48,818 nt of DNA, taken from positions 1-48,818 of the forward strand of contig JARBUN010000010.1 in NCBI GenBank assembly GCA_029239635.1, in the 5' to 3' direction. The position numbers and the translations under genes are program-made. Source of the stretch: Microbacterium sp. (GTDB lineage: Bacteria; Actinomycetota; Actinomycetes; Actinomycetales; Microbacteriaceae). This document shows, piece after piece, positions 7,668 to 15,343 of the stretch (positions are counted from its first letter, which is position 1; each line of letters begins with the position of its first letter). The notes under the pieces are model-generated. The model was given only the letters and a program-made list of their open reading frames with translations. It was not told the DNA's origin and did not search any database.

Positions 7668-8046
7668 CGAGGACCTGAGCGCGGTCGGCAACGTCTTCTC
7701 GGGCACCGCGTGGAGCGGCAACGGTGTCGACATCGCCAATGTGTCGAGCGCCCGCGCGCAGGCTGAGGGCAACTGCGTCGGGGACGGCACCCCGACGACG
7801 CTGCCCGTCGATCTGCTCGCGGCGTGTCCCGATGCGGCGCAACCCGCCGCCGACCTGGGTGCACTCCCCGCGGCGAGCGCGCCTCCGGGAGTGAGCTTCC
7901 TCAAGGTCGCCGCACCCCCGACGCAGCCCGGCCTGGCCGACGTCGGCGCTCCGGCGCGTGTCCTGCCGGCGCGGGTCGCCCTGCCCGACCGCGCGGCGAT
8001 CGCGTTGCCCTCCCAAGATCTCCTCGGCGACCGGGCGCGCAGATGA
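7642..8046 (+). pseudogene. C-terminal remnant of a beta-helix (NosD-like) protein
   Basis: About 135 codons with excellent codon bias, closed upstream by a stop at 7636-7638. The first part (VGNVFSGTAWSGNGVDIANV then ARAQAEGNCV) looks like the last rungs of a right-handed parallel beta-helix as in NosD-like periplasmic proteins. A proline/alanine-rich tail follows. No signal peptide is left, so the N-terminal body is missing. Its TGA overlaps the next gene's start as ATGA, so it is the remaining head of the lipoprotein-peroxidase operon. GTG 7642 may still drive translation. Confidence 0.6.
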
Positions 8047-8804
8047 GGGCACTCCCGTCCCTCGCGCTCGCGGTGATCGTGGGTCTCGGGCTCCTCACCG
8101 CGTGCGCTTCCACGCCGACACCCGCGGAGTCCGACGCGCAGCCGGTGACCGCCGCCGAGGCGGAGCTGCTCGCCGCCGCCCGGTTCCGCAACTTCGACGC
8201 GGGAACCCGCGCCGTGAGCTTCGACGTCGAGGAAGACGGCAGAGCGCTCCACCTCGCCGGCTGGTTCGACTACGCCACGCACACCGGCTACGGTGCTCTC
8301 ACCGCCGACGGCGCGCCCAACGCTCTCACCCTCTGGAACACCACGGCCATCGCGGTGCACGCCCCCCTGTCGACCGACGCCGGGGCCGCAGCGCCCCTGC
8401 CGATCCCGGATGCCGCACCCCTGGACGACGCGTGGAGGAGCGCCCCTCTGGCCGGCGCCCGCTCGCGCCTCCACAGCATGTTGCAGGTGATCGCGTCGCT
8501 GGGGACGGACCGGCCCGACAACCCTCTGCTGCTCCGTCAAGGCGGAGCTCTCACGCTCGGTCACGACTCGATCGAGGGCACGGACGTCACCGTCTTCGCG
8601 GGCCCGGTTTCCGACAGCGCCCTTCCGGCGGGTCAGAGCGCCGACCCCGAGGCATCGACGACACGGTTCTGGCTCGACGCCGAAGGTGTCATGCGACAGG
8701 CGGCCGTACGGCTGGGCGGGAGCGGTCCGTGGCACGAGATCGCCTTCGCGGACGCCTCCGGCGTCGATCTCGGTGATCCGTTCGCGAGGGCGGCAGCAGG
8801 ATGA
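8043..8804 (+). CDS. Lipoprotein of the Dyp peroxidase operon
   Basis: 253 residues. The signal MRALPSLALAVIVGLGLLTAC ends in a lipobox with Cys21. The mature part starts with a Thr/Pro/Glu linker and has regular strands (AVSFDVEEDGRALHLAGWFDYATH; RFWLDAEGVMRQAAVRLGG), somewhat like LppX/LprG-type lipoprotein folds, though I do not recognise a named family. ATGA overlaps join it to both neighbours, the beta-helix remnant and the peroxidase, so one operon is likely. A role as an outer-face partner of the exported peroxidase is inferred from this coupling. Confidence 0.8.
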   Translation: MRALPSLALAVIVGLGLLTACASTPTPAESDAQPVTAAEAELLAAARFRNFDAGTRAVSFDVEEDGRALHLAGWFDYATHTGYGALTADGAPNALTLWNTTAIAVHAPLSTDAGAAAPLPIPDAAPLDDAWRSAPLAGARSRLHSMLQVIASLGTDRPDNPLLLRQGGALTLGHDSIEGTDVTVFAGPVSDSALPAGQSADPEASTTRFWLDAEGVMRQAAVRLGGSGPWHEIAFADASGVDLGDPFARAAAG

Positions 8805-10009
8805 ACGGCGCGGGCGAGGAGCTCGGGCCGGAGGCGGACGCCCCGTCGGCCATCTCCCGGCGCGGGCTGCTGCTGGGCGGAGGCGTCGGCCTCGGAGTCG
8901 GCGCGGTGTTCGGCGCTGTCGGCGCTTCGGCGACCCGTCCGCCATCGACGACCGAGACGAAGACGGCGGTCGCCACGACCGGGCAGCGCGTCGTCGCCCG
9001 TGGCATCCATCAGGCCGGCATCGACCGACCCGCCACACCCCAGAAGAATGCGGTCGTCGTCGTGGCCGATGTGCCCGCCGACATCGACCGCGCCGAAGTC
9101 CTCGGCCTCCTCGCCGCGCTGGGCGACTCCGTGGAGCGCGTGACGGACGGGACCGAGACATCGGTCACACCCGACGGGCCGATGGACCTGACCGTCACGA
9201 TCGGGATCGGCCCTCGGCTCGTCTCGGCGATCGATCCCAGCCTTCCCGGTGCGGACGCGCTCCCGGCATTCGCCTCGGACGCGCCCCTGGATCCGGCCCT
9301 GTCGGGAGGGGACATCCTCATCGCGGCGTACGGCAGCGATGCCGGTGCGCTGCACGCGGCGGTCGCGCATGTTCTCGCGGCCTCGCCGACGGCGGTGCGA
9401 CGTTGGTCGCAGACCGGGGTGCGCGGCTCGGGCGAAGGGACGATCGTGCGCAATCCCCTCGGCTATCACGACGGGATCATCGTTCCCCAAAGCGCCGCGG
9501 ATCTCGACGCGAACGTCTGGATCGGCGACGGCCCCGCCGCTGGGGGGACCATCGCCGTCATCCGACGGCTCCGGCTCGATGTGGCCCGGTTTCGCTCCGA
9601 AACCCCCGACCGGCAGGACGCCGTCATCGGTCGACGCCGTCTCGACGGCTCACCGTTGTCGGGCGGCGCGCTGACCGACGCGGTCGATCTCCGGGCGAAG
9701 ACGCCCGAGGGCGACTACCTCATCCCCGTCCGCTCCCACGCCCGCGCGGCCCACCCGTCGTTCACCGGCAGCGCCCTGATGCTCCGCCGCGGATACGCCT
9801 TCAGCAACGCGGTCCGACCCGGTGCCGCGGCCGATGACGGGCTCTTGTTCATGTGCTTCCAGAACGACCTCGAGTCCTTCGTGCGCTCGCAGCGGCGTCT
9901 CGACGAGGTCGATGATCTGATGACCTACACGACCGTGACCGCGAGCGCGTCGTTCCTCATCGTCCCGGGTCGGAGCTCGGACGCGCCCCTGGGCGGTTCG
10001 CTCTCCTGA
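8801..10009 (+). CDS. Tat-exported Dyp-type heme peroxidase
   Basis: 402 residues. A twin-arginine signal (Ser19-Arg20-Arg21-Gly-Leu-Leu) precedes a hydrophobic Gly/Ala stretch to ~45. The peroxidase body starts RGIHQAGI. Conserved residues: Asp224 in the GxxDG motif, here GYHDG; proximal heme ligand His313 (RSHARAAHP); distal Arg in MLRRGYAFS (329/330); and LLFMCFQNDLESFV near 350. This is the EfeB-like secreted class, but no EfeU/EfeO genes are here, so it is a stand-alone exported peroxidase paired with a lipoprotein. Substrate unknown; dyes, heme or aromatics are options. Confidence 0.9.
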   Translation: MNGAGEELGPEADAPSAISRRGLLLGGGVGLGVGAVFGAVGASATRPPSTTETKTAVATTGQRVVARGIHQAGIDRPATPQKNAVVVVADVPADIDRAEVLGLLAALGDSVERVTDGTETSVTPDGPMDLTVTIGIGPRLVSAIDPSLPGADALPAFASDAPLDPALSGGDILIAAYGSDAGALHAAVAHVLAASPTAVRRWSQTGVRGSGEGTIVRNPLGYHDGIIVPQSAADLDANVWIGDGPAAGGTIAVIRRLRLDVARFRSETPDRQDAVIGRRRLDGSPLSGGALTDAVDLRAKTPEGDYLIPVRSHARAAHPSFTGSALMLRRGYAFSNAVRPGAAADDGLLFMCFQNDLESFVRSQRRLDEVDDLMTYTTVTASASFLIVPGRSSDAPLGGSLS

Positions 10010-10071
10010 CCGCGGCCGCACCAGCGTCGAACAACACCGATGTAGTTTCGAAGATCCTCGCGCCCGCCGAG

Positions 10072-10136
10072 TTATCCCCAGGACACCTGCACAGGAACAG
10101 GCGAGTTCCCCACAGTTCTCCCCAGAGTTATCCACA
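10072..10136 (+). other. Cluster of DnaA-box-like 9-mers
   Basis: Four same-strand motifs in 65 bases: TTATCCCCA (10072-10080), TTCCCCACA (10106-10114), TTCTCCCCA (10116-10124) and the consensus DnaA box TTATCCACA (10128-10136). They lie between convergent genes in the 455-base gap 10010-10464. Nothing else of oriC (dnaA, dnaN, AT-rich unwinding region) is nearby, so a titration or regulatory cluster is more plausible than an origin. Confidence 0.5.
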
Positions 10137-10290
10137 GGCTCATGCAGGCATCCTCGTACGGACGTTTCCCGCCGCCGGACGTCGCGGTACGACCCGGCGC
10201 CGTCGCCGCCGGTTGGATCACCCAGCGCCTCACACCCTGGCGAGAACCGACCGCATCGCCGACAGAACGAGGTGGGGCCGTCGGCGCAGC

Positions 10291-10385
10291 GTCACGAGAG
10301 CGCGCAGCGTCACGAGAGCAGGGGATGCCGTGAGAACATGCCGATCCGCGGCGATGCCGCCTGTTCTCGAGTCATCCCCTGTGCC
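10291..10385. repeat. Palindromic intergenic repeat, third site
   Basis: GTCACGAGAG (10291) and GTCACGAGAGCAGGGGATGCC (10309-10329), then a near-perfect inverted copy CCTGTTCTCGAGTCATCCCC at 10360-10379. The 23-base arms form a long hairpin. This is the same family as 5738-5925. It lies between the peroxidase and pcaC, which converge. The rest of 10010-10464 contains only the DnaA-like boxes. Confidence 0.65.
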
Positions 10386-10464
10386 CGTCTCGCGACGGCG
10401 GGGGCCGGCGGGGGCCGACCTCAGGCCCGGGCCGCGGGCTTGCGGGCGGTATGGACCCCGTCGG

Positions 10465-10872
10465 TCACTCGGCGTCGCTCTCATCCGTCTCGGCATCCAC
10501 CGCCGAGAACACCTCCGACGCGATCCGGAACGCCGTGTTGGCCGCCGGCACGCCCGAGTAGATCGCCGACTGCAGGATCACCTCGCGGATCTCCTCGACC
10601 GTCAGCCCGTTGCGCAGAGCGGCGCGCAGGTGCATCGCCAGCTCCTCGTGGTGCCCGTGCGCGATGAGCGAGCTGAGCACGGCGACCGAGCGCGACCGGC
10701 GGTCGAGGCCGGGGCGAGACCAGATGTCTCCCCAGGCCACGCGCGTGATGAAGTCCTGCCAGTCGGCGGTGAGGTCGGTGGCCGCCGCCGTGGCGCGGTC
10801 GACGTGCGCGTCCGACAGCACGGCGCGGCGCACGGCCATGCCCTGGTCGAAGCGTTCCTGGTCGGTGGCCAT
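10465..10872 (-). CDS. pcaC: 4-carboxymuconolactone decarboxylase
   Basis: 135 residues, a full-length CMD (AhpD-fold) protein. The family core is HHEELAMHLRAALRNGLTVEEIREVI followed by QSAIYSGVPAANTAF. It decarboxylates 4-carboxymuconolactone to 3-oxoadipate enol-lactone. It is last in pcaHGBDC. Its ATG (10872-10870) overlaps the pcaD stop as TGATG. In some actinobacteria pcaC and pcaD are fused (pcaL); here they are separate genes. Confidence 0.92.
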   Translation of the reverse strand: MATDQERFDQGMAVRRAVLSDAHVDRATAAATDLTADWQDFITRVAWGDIWSRPGLDRRSRSVAVLSSLIAHGHHEELAMHLRAALRNGLTVEEIREVILQSAIYSGVPAANTAFRIASEVFSAVDAETDESDAE

Positions 10873-11654
10873 CAGGCGTCCTTTCGAGAAGCGGATGCGA
10901 AGAACGACCGCAGCAGCGCCGCCACGGCCTCGGGCTGCTCGGCGGGCGGGAGGTGCCCGGCGTCGTCGATGCGCGCGGTGCGTCCGTCCCGGACGCCCTC
11001 GGCGATCTCGACCGCCTTGGTCTCGGGGGCGACGGCGTCGAACGCGCCCCACGCCGCGAGCACCGGCACCGTGATCTCGCCGAGCACCGACCGGACGTCG
11101 TATGCGGCGAGCGCCTCGCAGCAGCGGGCGTAGCTGTCATCGTCGGCGTCCTGCAGCGCGTGCAGCAGGCGGCCGGTCAACTCGGGACGTCGCGCGATCG
11201 AGTCGGGGGCGAACCAGCGCTGCGCCGACGCGATGATGAGGCTCGACGTGCTCTGCGCGCGCGCCTGCGCCGCGCGATCGGCCCACGCGTCGGGGTCGCC
11301 GAGCTGGGCTCCGGATGCCACGATCGCGGCCGCTCGCACCCGGTCGCCGTGGCGGCGGGCCAGTTCCAGTCCGGTCGCCCCGCCGAGCGAGACTCCGGCG
11401 TAGAGGAACGTCTGGTCGGGCACAGCGGCCGCCACGGCATCCGCGAGGTCGGCGACCGTGAACGCCTCGCGCGCAATCGGCCCGGCGCCGTGACCCGGCA
11501 GGTCCCACGACGCGACGCGGTAGTCGTCGGCGAGCAGCGGGACGACGTCCTCCCACAGGATGGTCGAGGTGCCGAGCGACGGCCCCAGCACGAGGAGTGG
11601 CGCCTCCTCGGGTCCGACCGGCTCGGTCAGCGAGATCAGCGAAACAGCAGTCAT
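10872..11654 (-). CDS. pcaD: 3-oxoadipate enol-lactonase
   Basis: 260-residue alpha/beta-hydrolase. The oxyanion region is LLVLGPSLGTSTILWEDV, the nucleophile elbow is AGVSLGG (GxSxG), the acid is near AWGAFDAVAP and the catalytic His is in DDAGHLPPAEQP. It hydrolyses the enol-lactone made by PcaC to 3-oxoadipate. ATGA overlap with pcaB upstream and TGATG overlap with pcaC downstream show tight coupling in the operon. Confidence 0.92.
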   Translation of the reverse strand: MTAVSLISLTEPVGPEEAPLLVLGPSLGTSTILWEDVVPLLADDYRVASWDLPGHGAGPIAREAFTVADLADAVAAAVPDQTFLYAGVSLGGATGLELARRHGDRVRAAAIVASGAQLGDPDAWADRAAQARAQSTSSLIIASAQRWFAPDSIARRPELTGRLLHALQDADDDSYARCCEALAAYDVRSVLGEITVPVLAAWGAFDAVAPETKAVEIAEGVRDGRTARIDDAGHLPPAEQPEAVAALLRSFFASASRKDA

Positions 11655-13051
11655 CCGTGCACCCCGTCTCCGTTGGCATCCGATCCCGTGCGGTCTCGGT
11701 CATCGCGTGCTGTCTCAGCGCCCGGCCCGCCACCCCGTGCCAGCCACGGTGCGAGGCCGACGTAGGCGCGCGGGTCGAGCAGCGCGTCGATGTCGAGGCC
11801 CGCGGTCTCGGGCAGCGCGCGGAGCGCCGGAGCGAGATCGCCCTCGCCCGCCAGCAGCTCCGCGAAGCGGTCGGCCCCGATCAGCGGGACCAGCACGCCG
11901 CGCAGCCGCTCGCTGACGAGGCGTCCGCCGGTCAGACCGGCGTTGGCCGCCGCCGCCGCCACGTCGACCCGGAGGTGCGCCGCGAGCGAGGCTGCGTGCC
12001 GCGTCGCCCCGAGCGCGAGCCGCACGAGCTCGCGTAGCGTCGGCCACTCGGCGTGCCACGCCCCGTCCGGGCGCTCGTCGACGGCGAGGGATGCCGCGAG
12101 GTGCAGCGTCGCCGCCAGCTGCGGCGCGCGCAGGGCAGCGGAGCGGATCAGCACCGCCTCGGCGGGATTCTGCTTCTGGGGCATCGCGGAGGAGCCGCCG
12201 CCGACCCCCTCGGACACCTCGCCGATCTCGGTGCGGCTGAGGGTCGCGACATCACCCGCGAACTTGCCCAGCGCATCGAGGGCCTGCACGATCGCGTCGC
12301 CGATCTCGGTGATCGGCCAACGCGTCACGTGCCAGGGGGCGTCGGGGACGTCGAGCTCCACCGCCCGGGCGAACGCGGCGGGTAGCGCTGCCGCCGTCTC
12401 CGGCGACCCGGTGATCTCCACGAACGAGGCGAGCGTGCCGCCGGCCCCGCCGAGCTGCGCCGGGTACTCGAGCGCATCGATCCGTCTCACCGCACGTTCG
12501 ATCCCGCGGGCCCACGTCGCCGCCCTCGAGCCCACGGTCGTGGGCACGGCGTGCTGCGTGAGGGTGCGGGCGGCCGCGACGTCGTCGGCGTGCGCCTGGG
12601 CGAGCTGGCGCGTCCACTTCCCGGCGATGTCGAGCGACGAGCGCACCTGCCCCATCGCCCGGCGAACGACCATCATGAGAGCGGTGTCGAGGATGTCCTG
12701 GCTCGTCGCCCCGCGGTGGATCCACGCGCGGTGCTCAGCCGGCACCTGCGCCTTGAGCATGCCGACGAGGGGGATCACCGGGTTGCCGCCGCTCACCGAC
12801 TCCGCGATGAGGCGGTCGATGTCCAGCCCACCGGTCAGGCGACCGTACTTCTCGTCGAGCCCGAAGACGTGGTCGATGTCGCGGCGGGCCTCGCGCGGAG
12901 CGACCCCCACCTCGACGTAGGCCGCCACCAGCGCGCACTCCGCGCGCACGAGCTCGTTGAGCACGAACCCGTCCGACACGAACAGGTCGTGCCCGACCGT
13001 CACGGGCGAGAGCACGCCGAGGTCGATGTGCGGCAGGGGCTCAGAAGGCAA
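11651..13051 (-). CDS. pcaB: 3-carboxy-cis,cis-muconate cycloisomerase
   Basis: 466 residues of the fumarase/aspartase superfamily, with the signature GGGSSAMPQKQNP and the substrate motif RGATSQDILDTA. It cyclises 3-carboxymuconate to 4-carboxymuconolactone. I place the start at TTG 13051 (reads LPSEPLPHIDLG). A purine-rich GAGAAAGAGACGG lies before it and it overlaps the pcaG stop by 11 bases. There is no ATG or GTG in the right place, and CTG 13033 is the only nearby alternative. The C-terminus is a charged, disordered-looking ~30-residue tail. Confidence 0.9.
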   Translation of the reverse strand: MPSEPLPHIDLGVLSPVTVGHDLFVSDGFVLNELVRAECALVAAYVEVGVAPREARRDIDHVFGLDEKYGRLTGGLDIDRLIAESVSGGNPVIPLVGMLKAQVPAEHRAWIHRGATSQDILDTALMMVVRRAMGQVRSSLDIAGKWTRQLAQAHADDVAAARTLTQHAVPTTVGSRAATWARGIERAVRRIDALEYPAQLGGAGGTLASFVEITGSPETAAALPAAFARAVELDVPDAPWHVTRWPITEIGDAIVQALDALGKFAGDVATLSRTEIGEVSEGVGGGSSAMPQKQNPAEAVLIRSAALRAPQLAATLHLAASLAVDERPDGAWHAEWPTLRELVRLALGATRHAASLAAHLRVDVAAAAANAGLTGGRLVSERLRGVLVPLIGADRFAELLAGEGDLAPALRALPETAGLDIDALLDPRAYVGLAPWLARGGGPGAETARDDRDRTGSDANGDGVHG

Positions 13052-13604
13052 GGAAGACCGTCTCTTTCTCGCCCTGGAGCCGGATGTCGTGCGTGAGATC
13101 ACCGCCGGGCGTACGCGTCGCGACGAGGGTAGCGCGCTCCTCCGGCGTCAGCCTGGACAGCAGCGGGTCGGCGGCGAGAACCGCGTCGTCCCCCGGCACG
13201 TAGATGCGCGTGTGCAGCTTGTCGGGCAGGCCCCGGGCGAAGACGATCGCCGCGTAGAAACCCGGTCGATCCCGGATGCCACCGGGCTCCCGCGTCCAGA
13301 AGGCGAAGTGCCCCTCGTCGTCGGTGAAGGCGCGGCCGAATCCGGTGAACGTGTGATCGTCGCGGCGGAACGCGCCGCGCGCCCGCGGCACCGAGCCGTC
13401 GGCATCCGCCCCGAAGATCTCGACCAGCGCGTCGGGGACGGGTGCCCCCGCGCCGTCGTAGACCGTGCCCGCCAGCACGATCGCGCCGGGCGAGTGCGGG
13501 AACACCACCTCGTGCTGCTTCGGGTACTCCAGGCCGTAGGCGAAGAAGGGACCGACCGTCTGGCCGGGGGTCGCGCGGTGCGTCTTGGCGGGAGCGGTGC
13601 CCAT
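13041..13604 (-). CDS. pcaG: Protocatechuate 3,4-dioxygenase alpha subunit
   Basis: 187 residues with the intradiol dioxygenase sandwich: TPGQTVGPFFAYGLEYP at the N-terminus, VLAGTVYDGAGAPVPDALVEI, and LHTRIYVPGDD. As usual for the alpha chain, it lacks the full set of iron ligands found in PcaH. It pairs with PcaH to cleave protocatechuate to 3-carboxymuconate. ATG 13604 overlaps the pcaH stop (TGATG) with AGGAGG upstream; a GTG three bases earlier is an alternative start. Confidence 0.93.
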   Translation of the reverse strand: MGTAPAKTHRATPGQTVGPFFAYGLEYPKQHEVVFPHSPGAIVLAGTVYDGAGAPVPDALVEIFGADADGSVPRARGAFRRDDHTFTGFGRAFTDDEGHFAFWTREPGGIRDRPGFYAAIVFARGLPDKLHTRIYVPGDDAVLAADPLLSRLTPEERATLVATRTPGGDLTHDIRLQGEKETVFLAF

Positions 13605-14413
13605 CACTCGTCACCCTCCTGCTCGAAGTAGGTGGCATCCGGGCCGTCCACGACGATGTCGAAGCGGTACCCCGTCGCCCACTCGGGCGAGGTCAGGTCG
13701 TGGTCGTAGACGCCGACGAGGGCGTCGCGGTCCTTCTGCCGGTGGATCGTGTTGTAGATCGGGTCGAGAGCGAAGAGCGGGTCGCCCGGGAAGTACATCT
13801 GCGTGACGAGGCGCTGCGTGAACGAGGAGCCGAACACCGAGAAGTGGATGTGGGCGGGCCGCCAGGCGTTGCGGTGGTTCTTCCACGGGTAGGGGCCGGG
13901 CTTGATCGTGGTGAAGCGGTACTCCCCGTTCGCATCGGTGACGGTGCGACCGGCTCCGGTGAAGTTCGGGTCGAGCGGTGCGGGATGCTGATCGCGCTGG
14001 TGGATGTAGCGCCCGGCGGCGTTGGCCTGCCAGATCTCGATGAGCTGGTTCGCCACCGGCCGGCCCCACGAGTCGAGCAGTCGTCCTTGCACGACCATGC
14101 GCTCCCCCAGCGGCTCGCCCGCGTGCTGCAGCGTGAGGTCGGACTCGATCGCGGCGACGTCGCGCTGCCCGAACGCGGGCGAGAACAGCTCGATCGTCTC
14201 CGGATCGACGAGCTTCGGATTCTTCGTCGGATGCCGCAGCACGCTCGAGCGATACGCGGGGAAGTCGTGGGCGGTCGCGGGCACGGCGTCGCCGGCGGCC
14301 TCGCGGGCGTCGAGCTCGGCGTGACGGGCGCGGATCTCCTCGACGATCTGGGCCTGCGTCGCCTGATCGGGGGCGGCGAGCAGCGTCTCGGGCGCGGCGG
14401 CGGTGTTCGTCAT
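13604..14413 (-). CDS. pcaH: Protocatechuate 3,4-dioxygenase beta subunit
   Basis: 269 residues. The four Fe(III) ligands are visible: Tyr136 (AAGRYIH), Tyr175 (PGPYPW), His188 and His190 (WRPAHIHFSVFG). It cleaves the protocatechuate ring intradiol, using O2. It is first of pcaHGBDC. The start at 14413 has GAAGGAG upstream. A 17-base palindrome in the 90-base divergent region (14469-14485) is a likely IclR operator, so induction by an aromatic acid is expected. Confidence 0.95.
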   Translation of the reverse strand: MTNTAAAPETLLAAPDQATQAQIVEEIRARHAELDAREAAGDAVPATAHDFPAYRSSVLRHPTKNPKLVDPETIELFSPAFGQRDVAAIESDLTLQHAGEPLGERMVVQGRLLDSWGRPVANQLIEIWQANAAGRYIHQRDQHPAPLDPNFTGAGRTVTDANGEYRFTTIKPGPYPWKNHRNAWRPAHIHFSVFGSSFTQRLVTQMYFPGDPLFALDPIYNTIHRQKDRDALVGVYDHDLTSPEWATGYRFDIVVDGPDATYFEQEGDE

Positions 14414-14468
14414 GGGGTCTCCTTCGACCAGACCATCGTCCGACACCACGGTCGGGGGCGGCCGATCC

Positions 14469-14485
14469 TTCCCGCTGAATGGGAA
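14469..14485. promoter_or_regulatory. Candidate IclR operator 1 (pcaH / iclR)
   Basis: TTCCCGCTGAATGGGAA. Its reverse complement matches the site at 15267-15283 in 14 of 17 positions. It overlaps a possible -35 (TTCCCG 14469-14474) placed 17 bases before CATCCT (14492-14497), which is six bases from the iclR start. Autoregulation plus control of pcaH would follow. Confidence 0.65.
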
Positions 14486-14503
14486 TCGTGGCATCCTGTG
14501 CCC

Positions 14504-15256
14504 ATGGCGAACTCCCCCTCGGGCGATTCGGTCACCGAACGGCTGGTCCGCATCCTCGAGACGTTCACGCCCACGCGCACCGCCCAGACGACCGCGGACA
14601 TCGGCCGGCGGGCCGGCCTGCCGAGCTCGTCCGCGCACCGGATCGTGAACGAGCTGGTGGATGCCGGACTCCTCGAGCGCGACGAGGAGCGGCGCGTGCG
14701 CGTGGGGATGCGCCTGTGGGAGCTGGCGACGCGCTCGTCGCACGCCCTGCGGCTGCGCCAGGCCGCGCTGCCGTACATGGAGCGCGTGCAGCAGCGCGTG
14801 CGCGAGCACACGCAGCTCGCGATCCTGGAGCACGACGAGGCGCTCTTCCTCGAGCGTCTGAGCGCCCCCGACTCGGGAGCCAACATCACGCGCGTCGCCG
14901 GGCGCCTTCCGGTGCACGCGTCGTCATCGGGCCTGGTGCTGCTCGCCTTCGCCCCGCACGACCTGCAGGAACGCGTTCTCGCGGGACCGCTCGCGCGGGT
15001 GACGCCCGAGACCATCGTCGACCCGGCGGCCCTGCGCCGCACGCTCGCCGAGATCCGCACTCTCGGCCGCGTGGTCGCCCCCGGGTACGTCGACGAGGTC
15101 TCCACGGGGGTCGCCGTTCCCGTCCGCGACGAGACCGGCGCCGTCATCGCCGCCCTCTCGGTCGTCCTGCCGCGCGACGCCGAGACGCAGTTCGCCCTCG
15201 TCGAGCTGCACCGCTCCGCCCGCGACACCGAGCGCGCGCTGGGCTATCGCCGCTGA
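14504..15256 (+). CDS. IclR family regulator of the pca/pob genes
   Basis: 250 residues. The N-terminal winged helix is at ~8-65 (TTADIGRRAGLPSSSAHRIVNELVDAGLLERD). The C-terminal IclR effector domain includes ANITRVAGRLPVHASSSGLVLLAFAP and EVSTGVAVPVRDETGAVIAALSVVLP. It is divergent from pcaHGBDC and followed by pobA. The closest roles are PcaR/PcaU/PobR-type regulators that sense protocatechuate, 4-hydroxybenzoate or 3-oxoadipate; which one applies cannot be told. The ATG at 14504 has no ribosome binding site and is probably leaderless. Confidence 0.88.
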   Translation: MANSPSGDSVTERLVRILETFTPTRTAQTTADIGRRAGLPSSSAHRIVNELVDAGLLERDEERRVRVGMRLWELATRSSHALRLRQAALPYMERVQQRVREHTQLAILEHDEALFLERLSAPDSGANITRVAGRLPVHASSSGLVLLAFAPHDLQERVLAGPLARVTPETIVDPAALRRTLAEIRTLGRVVAPGYVDEVSTGVAVPVRDETGAVIAALSVVLPRDAETQFALVELHRSARDTERALGYRR

Positions 15257-15266
15257 GCCGGCGGCG

Positions 15267-15283
15267 TCCCGTTCATCGGGAAT
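15267..15283. promoter_or_regulatory. Candidate IclR operator 2 (pobA)
   Basis: GTCCCGTTCATCGGGAA in the 87-base gap between iclR and pobA. It shares the pattern TCCC[AG]TTCA[GT]CGGGAA with operator 1. Its presence suggests pobA has its own IclR-regulated promoter instead of relying on read-through from iclR. Confidence 0.6.
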
Positions 15284-15343
15284 ACGGCGGTGGGGCACCG
15301 GCATCCGCGTCACGATCGGCGGGTACCCGTCGAAGGAGACGCC

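Noticed and set aside
10072..10136. Chromosome origin oriC
   Set aside because: Only box-like 9-mers are present; no dnaA, dnaN, gyrB or AT-rich unwinding region is near and convergent aromatic genes flank it.
10465..11654. Fused pcaL (decarboxylase-hydrolase) as in some actinobacteria
   Set aside because: A stop and new start (TGATG) clearly separate pcaD from pcaC.
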